Part shown: positions 1 to 12,287 of the stretch, one piece after another
How positions within the stretch are numbered: the first letter of the stretch is position 1
Layout of the letters: each line of letters begins with the position of its first letter
Assembly (NCBI GenBank): GCA_014529385.2
Contig: CM043950.1
Coordinates: 151,034,945-151,098,944, forward strand
Length of the DNA stretch: 64,000 nucleotides
Origin: Adiantum capillus-veneris
Taxonomy: Eukaryota; Streptophyta; Polypodiopsida; Polypodiales; Pteridaceae
Direction: 5' to 3'
The notes under the pieces: generated by a model
Database searches by the model: none
Seen by the model: the letters and a program-made list of their open reading frames with translations, nothing else
What the model was told of the DNA's origin: nothing
Translations under genes and position numbers: made by a program

Positions 1-1197
<1,197 letters not shown>

Positions 1198-2419
1198 CCG
1201 TTCTTCTTTGGCGTGACCATCATTGGAGAGACCCATTCAGAGTCTTTGACGGGGTAAATGAAACCTGCCTGTAGCAAATTTCCTACCTCTTTGAGCAATG
1301 CCTCTTGCTGAGCTACCCAAGCCTTCTGAGCTTTTGCACTACATGCTTACTTCCTTCCTTGAGTCTTATGCGGTGTTGCACTACTGTGATGCATGTGATC
1401 TTGTCATAACCATCAATAAAAAGTGTGGTGAAGTTACCTAGCATAGAGATATATTCTTCTCTCTCTTCACTAGCTAACTCATTGAAGAGCATCCGCTGTA
1501 ACTTACTTGTATCCACCAAGTGTTGCATACCTGATGGTCCCTCTTGGTTCTTTGGTGGTTCTTCAGATTGCGTCAATCTCTTTGGATCTCTGAGGATGAC
1601 TCCCATCACTTTGATTCTACTGTCACTCTCTTCAGTTGTTGTCGTCTCTTCTCTCGAGGTGGTCGAAGAGTCACTGGTGAATTCATCTTCCGATGCCTCC
1701 AAGATCATGTTGTGCTGCTTCACACTCTTCATGTCGTAGAATATGGGCTTCCCTTTAGCATTCTTCATCTGGATCATTCCAATACTCCAATCCTGCTTAG
1801 CTGCCATATCCACGATCCATGGTCTTTCGAGAATGATAGGGTAGCCCTCCCCTTTGTGTGGCATGACAAAAATGTCTACCTCCACTTCTATGTTGAATGC
1901 CTTCACCTTGACTGCATTCACAATGCCTATGCACTTCACTTTGACGTTATTTGCCATTTTAGCTCGGGAGGATGCCGGCATACTTACCTCTAGGCCTAGA
2001 TGGTGCATCATTTTTTCACTCATGATGCATATTTGTGTGCCACCATCTATGTAGATGTTTGAGATACGTTTCCCCTTGATGTAGGCATCCATGATGGGTA
2101 GGATGTCTTCTAAGTTTCTTCCAGAGATAGCCCCGGCTATCCTCGGTCTTGACTTTCTAGTACTTACCATCTTCGTCCATTGTCTCCTTATCCTTGGTGC
2201 AAGATGGAGTAATTGGGGCCAGGTTATTTTTGGATTGTGCATCAAAACATCTTGAACTAGGCCATATGGTTTAGCATACTCACCCATCAAAAAATCCATG
2301 ATGTCGATCTTCCGCAAAGGCTTAGACACATGCTTGCTAGAATCTCCTTTTCCTTTCATCTTTTCCTCCCTTTGAGAGGCCTCTTCATGCTTGGCACGCT
2401 TTACTCCTATGGCATCCAC
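1198..2419 (-). pseudogene. Gypsy protease and start of reverse transcriptase
   Basis: A 368-residue open frame (2419 to 1313) plus its continuation to about 1198. Around residue 125 it carries IYIDGGTQICIMSEKMM, a retropepsin active-site region with Asp-Gly-Gly in place of the more common Asp-Ser/Thr-Gly. Further on it has PIILERPWI, the flap/ILG-type motif. Near the end HRIRLKEGSK begins the gypsy RT, which continues in the shifted frame as FIYPVKDSEWVSPMMVTPKK before stopping. Known gypsy pol proteins run on for several hundred residues more, so only protease and the RT N-terminus survive. I infer that it is non-functional. Confidence 0.8.
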
Positions 2420-3925
2420 TTCTTCTACTTTTCCTAGATTTCCTTTGTCCTTGTCTTTGATATGATCTTCTACCTTCGCTTTTCCCTTAGCTTCAATACT
2501 GATGACACTTACTGCTTGGTTTCCAGCAGGTGGTGGAGGTAGAGGTGGAATGAGAGGTTGCGGTGGTGGTGGTTGTACGGACGTTCAAAGGATTTGGACC
2601 AGTGGAATCTGCTCTGGTTGTCTGGGCGGTGGTGGTCTCGCCCTTGGTAGAGAAATTTGATTCTGCCTTGGGCCTCTATTGAAGTTCTACCTTCTTCGAT
2701 GAGGACAATAGTACATTCCATGGCCGTCCTCTCCACAGTTGTAACAATGGTAGTCCTGATTTTGTATTTGTTACCCTCTTCCTTGCTCTTGATTTGTGGC
2801 AAGTGCATGCACTTGCTGCACCAGATGTACTGAAAGATTCTCTAACTGGTTGGTGATTCAGTTGAGTAGGTCTTGTTGATCTTCAATCGGTTCCTATGAC
2901 TGATTCCTTTGGACGGCTGCTACTGCAGGTACAATTAGGTGTGGTCAGGCCCTTCCCTGTTCCTCTTCCTCAGTAGTTCTGGCTTGTAGACACAATGTCT
3001 TTAGCTTTGAGGCGGGCTACTTCACTTGCTACCTCATACATAGCAGGAAACCTTTCCTTCACCTTCTCTTTAAGAATTGGCCATAAAACAACCACAAACC
3101 GATCTTTCTTTAGGGAATCGGGTCCGTTCGCCATCCCTCAGCGATGCAATCCATTGTCCCCATAGATATACAAACTTTGATTCGTATGCTGCATATTCAT
3201 CCATACTTCCTCGGTTCAACTCCATTAGCAATTGCCACAATTTTCCAGATGTGGTGCCTTATCTAAAGCGCCTTAGAAATGGTGCTCTTAGCAGGTCCCA
3301 CCTCTCCTTGGTGGCTGGCGCGAAGGATTTGTACTATGATCTTGCTTCTACTTTCATTAGCAGTGGAAAATAATGCAGACCGAAGCATCGTCATCCCTTC
3401 CAGAGATGACACATGCTTCAGTATGTATGGAGTGATGGCGACGTGTTTGACCACTCATAGCCTTTTAGCTACCAGCAATTGCAAGTAGTTACCGTAATCG
3501 TCTTGTTGCATGTATTCCACACCATTTAATTGTAGCTCCTCTCCAAGCCACTGGGTTTAACCCATGGTAGACAGTTTCTTCGGGATGAGTTGTATGGAGA
3601 GAGGAGGAAAGCCCTCTACCAACCCTCCAAAACAGCAAGGATAGTAGACAAACAACTCCTCTCTAGGGAATGGGAACCTTCTTATCACCTTCACTTCAGG
3701 GTTGTCGGAGTAAATTGGCAGCACTCGCATGCCCATCATGAATTGATAGGCGATCTTTCGCCGCTTTGCTTTGGATGACCTTCTTTTTGGTAGCCTAGGC
3801 ACAATTCTGCTTTCCAAACTTGAAGCACTCGTGTGGCAAGGTGTTTCTCCTTCCTTGGGGGTCATTTGATTTAGGATTGGTCTAGCCCTCCTTTTCCCTT
3901 GGCATGAGCAACCCCTTTGGGCCAC
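2420..3925 (-). pseudogene. Gypsy gag remnant with CCHC zinc knuckle
   Basis: Broken minus-strand frames upstream of the protease. The clearest evidence is the knuckle CYNCGEDGHGMYYC at 2705-2746, which fits C-x2-C-x4-H-x4-C of retroviral nucleocapsids and binds RNA. Upstream, about 3550 to 2800, the three frames together read like a gag capsid region (for example KLWQLLMELNRGSMDEYAAY). A 122-residue frame at 3557-3925, rich in Arg and Pro, may be the gag N-terminus. Several shifts and stops break it. Assignment to gag rests on the knuckle and gene order. Confidence 0.65.
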
Positions 3926-4610
3926 TTACGAGCACAGGCTACACTTTTATTCTCAGATTTCTCTGGGAAGAGAGGCTTCACTAACCTCTTCCCTTCCTTA
4001 ATATGGATGATTTCTTCGCAGTGGACGTTGACGTAGAGGATTTATGCTTCTCCTTTACTTCCGTTGATGGCACTCATTGATAGATTGCGGTGGGCGACGA
4101 CAATGAGAGCAACATGCTGCCCTCCTACTACTGGATCTTGATTTACGGTTAGAATGAGAGCTGCGAGATGGAGAACTTACTTCCTAGATGTTGACGACGG
4201 TGTATTTTGGCAGCAGCACTTCGATGAAGGCTATTAGTGCTTCTCAATTTCTTCCTCCTCCGTTCTCCAATTGGATAATTCCCACAACCACTTGTCCTTG
4301 GTCGTTGACGTGCATCGTTTTTAGCGTTATAAACTGAAAATTTCTTCCTCCTCCGCTCTCCAATTGGAGAATTCCTGCAGCCACTTATCCATGGTCCACA
4401 ACGTGCATCATTTTCAGTGTTGTAAACTGAAGGGTTTCAAGAAGCCCTTCTCCGTGGGGCCACCAAATGACAAGTGCAAGCACAAAACGGACCCTTGCAA
4501 CCTCTATGCCAAGACAGCGCAAGTCAAACTCATCACGGGGAGTGAACAGGGGGCACCACCTAGCTTTGAGCGGCCAGGACGCGGACAACAACGATCCAAA
4601 TAACACTAAT
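3926..4610 (-). other. Leader-like region upstream of gag in element D
   Basis: No domain is recognised. The stretch lies where the untranslated leader and 5' LTR of the minus-strand gypsy element should be and contains a diverged 93-bp tandem duplication. I could not identify a primer-binding site or an LTR edge with confidence. Confidence 0.35.
4246..4431. repeat. 93-bp tandem duplication
   Basis: Two adjacent units start at 4246 and 4339. Both begin AATTTCTTCCTCCTCC and end near TAAACTGAA, with scattered substitutions and no obvious indels, so this is an old duplication. Confidence 0.85.
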
Positions 4611-4744
4611 CATAGCACACCACACCACACACACACACACACATAGATAGACGTAGATAATGAAACCCCTCGGGATGTGAGGGCAAACTTGATGCAAGGT
4701 GGTATTTGCAAAAACCTTCGTTTCAATGAGGTGGAGACCATGGT

Positions 4745-4748
<4 letters not shown>

Positions 4749-4783
<35 letters not shown>
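4749..4783. repeat. (GA)n microsatellite
   Basis: An uninterrupted GA run of about 17 units. Confidence 0.95.
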
Positions 4784-4785
<2 letters not shown>

Positions 4786-4892
4786 TATAGCACGTTCTCT
4801 AGGGATAATTCACGTGTGTAGAAATCACACGGTTGTGTGTAGCGACCCTTGGAGTCAGTGTGTCTGTATGACTTCCCTCTCAAGTGTTGCCC

Positions 4893-4893
<1 letters not shown>

Positions 4894-4926
<33 letters not shown>
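4894..4926. repeat. Poly(C) homopolymer of 33 bases
   Basis: Thirty-three consecutive C residues, followed after one T by more C-rich sequence. The minus strand is therefore a G33 run that could fold as a G-quadruplex. The length is also easily altered by sequencing error. Confidence 0.9.
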
Positions 4927-4929
<3 letters not shown>

Positions 4930-5562
4930 CCCGCCCTCGGTAATGACCTCTCAGTGCTTGCTTAGTTTAGGATATATGATTAGACTTGGGCCCTAATACA
5001 AGAGAGACAAAGCAAGGAACCAGGTCCCAGATGGTTGACCCCTGCTTTGTTTTATGAGAATTTTAAAATGATATCTCCTAGGTGGGCCTTTGTGACCATC
5101 ACCTAGAGAGAGGTGGCAATATACAAATGGTTTTTTTACAAATCTTGGCTAGAAAAAGGGAAATAGATTTTTCTATGGGTTGTTTTACCGGAGAAGTGCG
5201 TCATGGATGAATTGTCGATGAATCGTAGGCTTCACTGGTGCATTGTTGTAACATGTTTGTCACTTTTGAGGCTTGCCTTCGACGTCATTTCTTGATTTGT
5301 TGTTGCCATCAAGTGATTTGGCCGTTCTTCTTCGTTGCTTTGGGTGCCGATATCGAGTTTCTTTGGTTTCTCTTCTTGTGCGTGTGTATGCCATGCGTGT
5401 GTTTGTTTGAATGTGTGCGTGCAAGTGTGTTTGTGTGGCTATATTTGTAGATTGTGTGTATAGGGAGAGGGAGCATTTGTGAGTGGTGTGTAGAGAGGAC
5501 GAGCGAGGGGGTGGGTGTGTGTATGTGTGGTGAGAGTGAGTGTATGTATGTGTTGGCGGGTA

Positions 5563-5606
<44 letters not shown>

Positions 5607-5607
5607 T

Positions 5608-5701
<94 letters not shown>
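5563..5701. repeat. Compound (GA)n(TG)n(GA)n microsatellite
   Basis: GA units to about 5606, then TG from 5611 to 5664, then GA to about 5701. The tract is preceded by a looser TG-rich stretch from about 5380. Confidence 0.95.
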
Positions 5702-5705
<4 letters not shown>

Positions 5706-6648
5706 TACTAGAAAGTTACAACATGAAGACACCACTTTAACCATTAAAACACAGAGGTAAGGAATGCTCAAAAAGACTCTTATTGGAAGCAATTATAATG
5801 AAAAATGCTTGTCTACAAACAATGGAGAGAGAGAAAAGATTAAACTTTGGGAGCTTGAGCTAGATTGCAATGTTTTAGCCAAAGGAAGACCCTCTTACTT
5901 GTCCACATCACCATCAAAAAAAAATTTTAAAATGTTAGTAAATGGTGGAAGGCATGTGTCATAGCATGATCCTACATGTCATAGATGTCAAGCTAAAAAA
6001 GGACAATCAAAAGCAAGTGTAAGCTACAAACCTGAGAGGAAGATTCCATTTGAGCAGAGTGGTGAGAGGATGTGGTGAGATTTCTCTTTTTTGACAGCTT
6101 GTTTGGAAACAAATATCACCTTGAAAAGAACAACCAAGCCTCCATATTTATAGGCTAGAGAGAAAGAAGGAAGGGGGCAACCTCAAAAAGATAGGGAGGC
6201 CCAAAGGGTGCACGGTTAGGGAGGGGTGGAGTGGGGGTAGTGGAGTCTTGATGTTTTTTATAGAAAATTGGGGGGTTAGGTTGAAGTAAGAGTTACTTCC
6301 ATCCAAAATCTTGTTACCCTATAAGCATCTTGGTCTAGGCTTTAAGGTGTGCACTAGATTATCCTTTAGAGGTGGTTTTTGTGCTAGTCAGAGAGACCCT
6401 CCTCCGCCTGCACTAGAAAGGATGAGGATTTGTCCCAAAGGGGGCACTAGGCCCCCCAAGGGGTCCTAGTGTCCTCCAAAGTCTAGCAAGTCCAAGAGTA
6501 GAGTGGGGTGGCATGACAATTTTATAGCTTAAAACTTTGAAAGGAATATTCTCACAAGTCTCCAAAGCTTAGCTCTCTCGAAACCATTTTTACAAAAAGA
6601 GTCCACAAGCATTTTAATGTCTTTAGTGGCTTCCGTAGCATTGGAGTT

Positions 6649-8092
6649 TCAATAGAGTATTGGTTTGAGTTGTGAGATAATGACCTTATGTGCCCACTCA
6701 GAAGGTCGGCTGGTGGATCGTTTGAGGCATCTTATGGGTGTGCACGGGATTTTATCTTCTTTTGGTGTAAATCTTTTTGTGAGATAGCCAAATTGGGTAG
6801 AGAGATGGAGGTTTAGAAATTTGGTAGAGTTACCAATGGTGGTTTCAATGGGTAAGCAATTCGGGTAGATTTTGTGTTGCTCTATGAAGAACAATGGGTT
6901 TGTAGAGTTTATGAGTAAGATATCGTCATAATATCTAAAGGGATGGCCTAAAGTTGAGAGAATCTCTTTAGCATTATGTGTGTGTTGAGAGTGTCAGAGA
7001 GGAACTCAAACTCTAGTGAGTGGAGGTAGAGATTGCACCATAGGGGGGAGCATGCAAGTCCCATTGGCATTCCGTTGGTTTTCCTATAAATCTTCCCTTG
7101 ACATTGTAAAAACATGTTATTAATGAGCCAGTCGTTTAGTCGGAGTACTTCTTGAGGTTAAATGAAAGGCTTGATTTGTATCTATAGGAAGACCAAGTGC
7201 CCTCTATGCATTTGGAGGGGAATCTTTTGAAAGAGATGAACGTTTCTAGAGATGTGGAGAAGGCATGGGAAATTAACAAGGTGATATGATGGATTAGGCC
7301 TTGTACCCCTGAGTGCGGGATGTTCTCGAAGCATCTTTTTACATCCCCTGAGTAGAATTGTGTTGCATGAGAGGGGAGGTTGAGGATGCAATCGTAAACT
7401 GAATCTACAATCCACCAAGATTGTAGATGAAGATGGTGACATAAAAGTGCTTTTTTGTTAAGTTTTTTGGCTCGTTCCTTGAGTAGTGGTATACAAGATT
7501 TTAGCAAGCAAGCCATAAGTGTAGAGATTTCTGAGTAACAACAGGCAGCTCCACATGTTATCCATCTAAAAGAGGCCTTATGAAGTTTGTATATTCCGGT
7601 GAGATAGGGGAGGGAGAGGTGTTCGAGAAAAGTTTACTGAGAGAGAAATGTTAGCACAAGGGAGGTAACCCCCTCAATCCCAAGAGGAGATGGTGTAAAA
7701 TCATTGCCTTATAGGAGTTTTTGGGCTTCAAGAAGAACAAAGGCCTTACAAATGATAATCATATTGTTTGGAGCTTTGTCAATGCAAGTAAGAAAGAATT
7801 TGTTCCTTAGTTCTTTAATTTCTCTTGTGAGATCATTATGGATGCGGTGTTGTATTTTAGAAGGGAGGAATTTCCCACAATAGGCTGAGAACGCATTAGT
7901 TAACTCTCCATGTGTTAGGCTAGAAGGTAGAGTGATGCAACCAGATTTTATGAGATATAAGAGCGCTTGATTTAGCTCCTTAAAAGATTCTATGAAGTTA
8001 GGTGTCTTAGTTGGTATGTGCCAAGACCGTGGCCACAAAGGTGAGCAAAAGCGGTACTCATAAAATAGAAAGCAGTACTCGTAAAATAACAC
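6649..8092 (-). pseudogene. Penelope-like reverse transcriptase
   Basis: The minus strand gives, across three frameshifts, CIDKAPNNMIIICK (7.80 kb), LPYLTGIYKLHKASFRWI (7.60 kb), FYSGDVKRCFENIPHSGV (7.35 kb), NGMPMGLACSPLWCNLYLHS (7.05 kb) and RYYDDILLINS (6.93 kb). In family terms these are the N-terminal Lys-rich motif, the KLHK block, the palm Asp region, the GxPMG/SP motif and the catalytic YxDD box, in the correct order. After the YYDD box an 80-residue frame continues into the thumb. The enzyme copies element RNA into DNA at the target. Frameshifts and stops between blocks indicate a dead copy. LINE and LTR enzymes lack the GIYKLHK-RWI block. Confidence 0.8.
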
Positions 8093-8356
8093 AAGTTCGT
8101 GGAGATTACGTGTTGTGCGGTGTTTTCTAAGTTACAAACACACTCATGGGGTGTGAGAGAGGTGAAAATTTCCTTCGCATTACAGAGTGTTACTTTCAAC
8201 GGGGGGTCAAAAGCCCAGCTAAAAATGCATTCATCCCATAGGGGAGTGGTGGAAATGCCAAGCCAAAAAAAACAAGCTAAAGAAAGAGGTGAGATTTTTG
8301 ATATCTAGCAAGGGGTTGAAAAAATGAAGGGGTACAAAGGTTCCCTTCGCCTTGCT

Positions 8357-8478
8357 CTTGGGGATGAACCGAAAGCGTCCATGCACATCTTTGGAAACCT
8401 GCATTAATCATGCACATCTTGGGGATGAACCGAAAGCGTCCATGCACATCTTTGGAAACCTGCATTAATCATAAAGGA
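8357..8478. repeat. 61-bp tandem duplication
   Basis: Two units start at 8357 and 8418. They appear identical over nearly their whole length, so the duplication is probably recent. They lie in the linker between the possible upstream frame and the RT of the Penelope-like remnant. Confidence 0.9.
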
Positions 8479-8718
8479 GGGATTTAGCACTAGTTACGCA
8501 TGCCTGAGTAAAGGTGTTTTTGGTTTTTGGAGTTGGGATGGGCGTTGGGGCAGAAGCTTGTGCAAAGAATGGTGGGAAAGTGGGGGTGGGGTGTTGAGGG
8601 GTGTGGCTACTAGCGGTGGAGTTGGCTGGGGAGGTTGTCTTCCATCTTGGAGGTCTAGTAGAGGTATTCAAGCGTTGAGAGGGGAAGTTCCTTCCCCTTC
8701 CGTGTGTGGTTTGATTCC

Positions 8719-8907
8719 TGAAGGGGATCGGGGAGCACCACAAACGGAGAGTGAGAGAGAGAAGGAGACACACACACGATGTGGGTGGGGAGACTGTGAA
8801 GTGGCAGCTCCCCCTATACAATATACTCACTATAAGTATAGGGTAACAGTGGGCGGGCGCCCATGACCTGGGCGACCGGTCAAGGCACATAGGCCTTAAC
8901 CCCAACA
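8719..8907 (-). repeat. Copia 3' LTR (left copy)
   Basis: 189 bp, same length as the right copy. In element orientation it starts TGTTGGGGTTAAGG and ends CCCCTTCA. It is flanked outside by ATTCC and inside by the purine tract. Confidence 0.95.
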
Positions 8908-8918
8908 ACCTCCCACTT
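8908..8918 (-). promoter_or_regulatory. Polypurine tract of copia element
   Basis: Minus-strand AAGTGGGAGGT lies directly before the 3' LTR, where plus-strand DNA synthesis is primed. Confidence 0.85.
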
Positions 8919-8982
8919 AAAGGCCAATGTGCCTTTAAGCAAGATCTACTAGTGTACAACTAATAGAAGGCGAGATATTGTC

Positions 8983-10809
8983 TCAACCTATGCCCATTGA
9001 CTCTCGATGAGCTAGTGCATCCGGCTCTACTGGTAGACAAACATCCCACTGAGGAAGCCACACAGAGCTAGCTCCAAGCTCTGCAAAGAGTCTACAAGAG
9101 CTCATGCACTCCTGCAAGTATCGGTCCAATACCTGCAAACCTCCCCTATGCTCTATGCCGAGATCAGTCATCGAACAACTAATCAACCCTGCTGCAAATG
9201 CTCCCACTGCAGCTGCTATGTCAGGCCTCGAGATCAGCATCTCGTACATGAAGACACCGAACGTTGATGCAACCCTGGCAACCTCTGCCACCTCCAACTC
9301 ATAACTCAACTCATGGCAGCCCTGTCCCCTATCATAGAGACCATGGCACTCTGACTCCGAGCTCTGGAGTAACTCTTCGTGCCCACCACATATCACATGT
9401 GTACCAAGAGTATCCATCTGTCCTGAATCTGCATCAAGCTCTGGCATAAGCATATCAAGAAATGACTCCACAATAGCCGACATCTCAACATCCATGTGAG
9501 TCATCTCTGTCATCACCTCTGATGACTCATCCTGCTGTGACTCACTAGAGCTATCCCGCTCTACCTGTGCATCCGTAGATGCAACCTGCACAACAAGGTC
9601 ACTGCTTTGCACTCCATGAAAAGCATCCTGCAATCCACAAGCAAAAGAGACTCGCTTGCTCTCTCGCTCTCTACCTGGCTGCATGATCACAGAGACAACA
9701 CCGTCTCTCCCGTGATCCACATGCAATGGGTAACCTGTACCACTTTTGGCACCTCTCGCAATCACTAGCGAACCCATATGCATCACAAAATCTCGCTCTC
9801 GTAGCGAAATCTGACATCCACAATCTCTAAGCTGACCAATCGCGATCAAACTCACTGTCAAATCTGGTACATAGCGCACATGTCGTAACAAGTAAGATGT
9901 ACCACTCGGTAATGACAGTCTCACATCTCTTGCACCTGCTATCGCATGCACCGATCCATCGGTCAAACGTACACTACCAAGCATCCTGCTAGAATAGCTA
10001 CAAAACCATTCATGATGCGGCGTGACATGAAACATAGCATCTGCGTCTAGCAACCACTGCAAAGGGAGTGAACTATCCACATGTATAGCATCTCGTTCAT
10101 AGCTCGAGGTAAAAGTGACATCCCCGTCACTAGTATACTCCGACACTACATCTGCCTCAACTGTCAAAGCAACTGAGTCCATGGCATCACTACATACATC
10201 TCTGAGACTGTCATGTCTCCTACGATGTCGCATACGATGAAAACAGCGTCGTCTAACGTGTCCAGAATGACCACAATACCAACATATCACCTGTCGGCGT
10301 GCTCGTGAATGTACATGTCTCACACGAGTCCTTGATGACTCAGATCTATCATACATATCATGTAATCTGCGCCAAAGTGTTCTCGAAGTAGTCTCATACA
10401 TAACAAGAGCATATACAGATTCCGCAAGGTGCAAAGAGAGTGTAGATACTGCCATCTCCTCTAGTTCCTGCCACTGATCGTCAGACATATTTGAAGGTCT
10501 ACCTGCATCACTACTCAATGGTCGATGCAACCCTCGCTGTGTCAATGCATCAAGCATACTCTCTCTCCATGCTGCAAAGTCTGACCCATCAAACACGCAC
10601 ATTTTGGAGAGATCATAATCTGAGCGATCACATGTCTCTACCATGAGCACAATGTAGCAAACTAGAAAGCAAAACCACCTCACCAACAACACCTGGAAAC
10701 TGTCTACAAATGTGGCCAGAAACACAATGTAAATCCTGTGAGACACACTCCAAAATAGAGCTCCCTCAATGTCAATACAAGCCTCGCCTGCTCTAGTATC
10801 ACACTGCAA
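8983..10809 (-). CDS. Copia gag-protease-RT tail fusion, 608 aa, uninterrupted
   Basis: In order it reads: gag start FDGSDFAAWRESMLDAL (about residue 73); gag core cut short before the zinc knuckle CWYCGHSGHVRRRC (about 175); protease WLLDADAMFHVTPHHEWF (about 248); the downstream GSLVIARGAKSG block; an acidic Ser/Glu/Asp-rich linker; and near residue 530 GVFMYEMLISRPDIAAAVG, which matches the end of copia RT (MYAM..TRPDIA). Integrase and the RT palm are missing, yet the frame stays open across the join. The protease site reads Asp-Ala-Asp instead of Asp-Ser-Gly, so catalysis is doubtful. The true ATG may be the MVETCDRSDYD methionine about 55 residues in, since the residues before it look like leader. 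Probably a packaging-competent gag at most. Confidence 0.8.
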   Translation of the reverse strand: MQCDTRAGEACIDIEGALFWSVSHRIYIVFLATFVDSFQVLLVRWFCFLVCYIVLMVETCDRSDYDLSKMCVFDGSDFAAWRESMLDALTQRGLHRPLSSDAGRPSNMSDDQWQELEEMAVSTLSLHLAESVYALVMYETTSRTLWRRLHDMYDRSESSRTRVRHVHSRARRQVICWYCGHSGHVRRRCFHRMRHRRRHDSLRDVCSDAMDSVALTVEADVVSEYTSDGDVTFTSSYERDAIHVDSSLPLQWLLDADAMFHVTPHHEWFCSYSSRMLGSVRLTDGSVHAIAGARDVRLSLPSGTSYLLRHVRYVPDLTVSLIAIGQLRDCGCQISLRERDFVMHMGSLVIARGAKSGTGYPLHVDHGRDGVVSVIMQPGRERESKRVSFACGLQDAFHGVQSSDLVVQVASTDAQVERDSSSESQQDESSEVMTEMTHMDVEMSAIVESFLDMLMPELDADSGQMDTLGTHVICGGHEELLQSSESECHGLYDRGQGCHELSYELEVAEVARVASTFGVFMYEMLISRPDIAAAVGAFAAGLISCSMTDLGIEHRGGLQVLDRYLQECMSSCRLFAELGASSVWLPQWDVCLPVEPDALAHRESMGIG

Positions 10810-12273
10810 TCTGTGAGCTAATCACCAAGCCCACACTATGCGATATCGATGCATACACATGCACAAATCTCCCACCTGCAGAGAACACCGCATGCAAATG
10901 CTGAGTGCAACCCGCAATCTCTACCTAGATCGCATAAATGATACGCATAAAACTCCTTGGAAAATTTCGCCAGAGTTTCGACGCACAATGGCTATCAACA
11001 CAAAATAACCATTGTCCTGCAAGCTCAATACAATGAGCAATCAATGCGCATCAAACTACACTCAACATACATGCATAAGCTCTGCAAAACTATGGCAAAC
11101 AATGCTCGAGATCACAAGACTCTCCCACCTAAGAGCAAACCACTGTCTCAAGCAAAGAAAGATACACAACTCCTCACTCTTGCAAGAGTGGATACAAAAA
11201 ACACAAAACTGTGTCCAAACTGACAAAACCAGTGAAAGTGAGAGTAAACACTCGATCACAAACTATGGCGAGAATCTGGAAAAATCTCGACAGAATTTCC
11301 CCTGAAAACTGAGCAAAAAACTCAAGTACAATCTCTACAATAAACCATAACCCTACTCAATGCCAATGAGTAGAAATGTCAAAATGGCTCCACATTTTCA
11401 CATACAATGGCAATCCGCACTCAATGTACATCAACGGAGTGACCGCGCATAAGCAAGCGCCAAAAGATTTGCAATCCAAAAACTTGATCAATGCGAGAAC
11501 AATGCTCTCAAGAGAGCTCACCGGCACTTGACAGTGCTCGCCAAAATGCATGTATAATGGGCATCAACCATGCGCCATAACCATATGCAAACCATCCGCA
11601 AAGACCATGAATCCAAGCACAAAATCACTGTCAAAGTATCCTGTGAAAACCAGTGAAAGTAGCTCCACCCATGTGCTCCAAAAAACTGTCTCTCAAGAGA
11701 CCGCTTCGGTGGTGTGTAAACGCCTCCGTACTTCGTTGCCCAAGTCTACCAAAAAACCCTCAAACCACAAGCTTAACACAAACTGCAATTGCATCTTCAA
11801 CTCAAAATTTATGCACTCAACTACAAGCATCTCCCGTGCTTCCAAAAGTGCATCAAAATCGCACACAATGCGACAACAAAAAATCTGGAATTTCTGTATA
11901 CAGTCAGTCTGAGCTAAATATCAGCAAAACGGTGAGGAATTTGCAAAAAGTTTCTTCTGCAAAGTTGTAGACCACGTCGAAACGGATGGACCATGAGGAC
12001 AGAATTCTCAGATCTCCATTCTACAAGGAGAAAAACGAATCTGAAAACAGTGTTGTTGCGCATACAGTTTTAGGGCAGCACCTTCACTTACACACAATCT
12101 TCCACACTCCTTTTTGAGCTTCCACAAGAGCATACATCCATCTCAACTGAGCTCACAAGCTCCCATTGCATTCTCACAAAGCTTCCAAGCTTTCTTAATC
12201 TCTCTACCGTCGAGAGCGAGCGAGCAATCGCCTCGAAGCTCTCAAAGCCGTCGTGCTCTCCGCGGTCACCATA
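10810..12273 (-). other. Long leader of the copia element
   Basis: About 1.46 kb between the primer site and the first codon of the gag frame. It contains no recognisable domain and is C/A-rich on the plus strand. A leader this long relative to the 189-bp LTRs suggests packaging or RNA-structure roles, which is inference. Confidence 0.6.
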
Positions 12274-12283
12274 GCTCTGATAC
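12274..12283 (-). promoter_or_regulatory. Primer-binding site of copia element
   Basis: Minus-strand GTATCAGAGC lies four bases inside the 5' LTR. It matches the usual copia site complementary to initiator tRNA-Met (TGGTATCAGAGC), minus the first two bases. Confidence 0.9.
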
Positions 12284-12287
12284 TAAT

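Larger units (their letters stand above)
1198..4610 (-). mobile_element. Decayed Ty3-gypsy LTR retrotransposon (element D)
   Basis: Reading from about 4610 leftwards on the minus strand, the order is leader, gag-like frames, a CCHC zinc knuckle, a retropepsin domain and the first residues of reverse transcriptase. That is the normal gypsy order. RT palm, RNase H and integrase are absent, so the element is truncated or internally deleted near 1198. Frames are interrupted by shifts in gag. No paired LTRs or target-site duplication could be found, so both outer limits are approximate. Confidence 0.75.
4611..6499. other. Intergenic stretch rich in simple repeats
   Basis: Holds a (CA)n run near 4617-4643, GA, C and GA/TG/GA tracts listed separately, and otherwise anonymous sequence. 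On the minus strand near 6150 a CTATAAATA box precedes an ATG by about 100 bases, but no credible protein follows, so I do not call a gene. Confidence 0.5.

Noticed and set aside
4814-4996. Proline-run open frame
   Set aside because: It is the poly(C) tract read as CCC codons, with no start context or domain.
6100-6170. Minus-strand TATA box and ATG suggesting a host promoter
   Set aside because: The following frame ends within a few codons and a possible 5' splice site leads to no recognisable exon.
8465-8959. 164-codon minus-strand frame
   Set aside because: It spans the copia LTR boundary; the proline-rich half belongs to the interrupted host sequence and the other half to the LTR, so it is not one gene.
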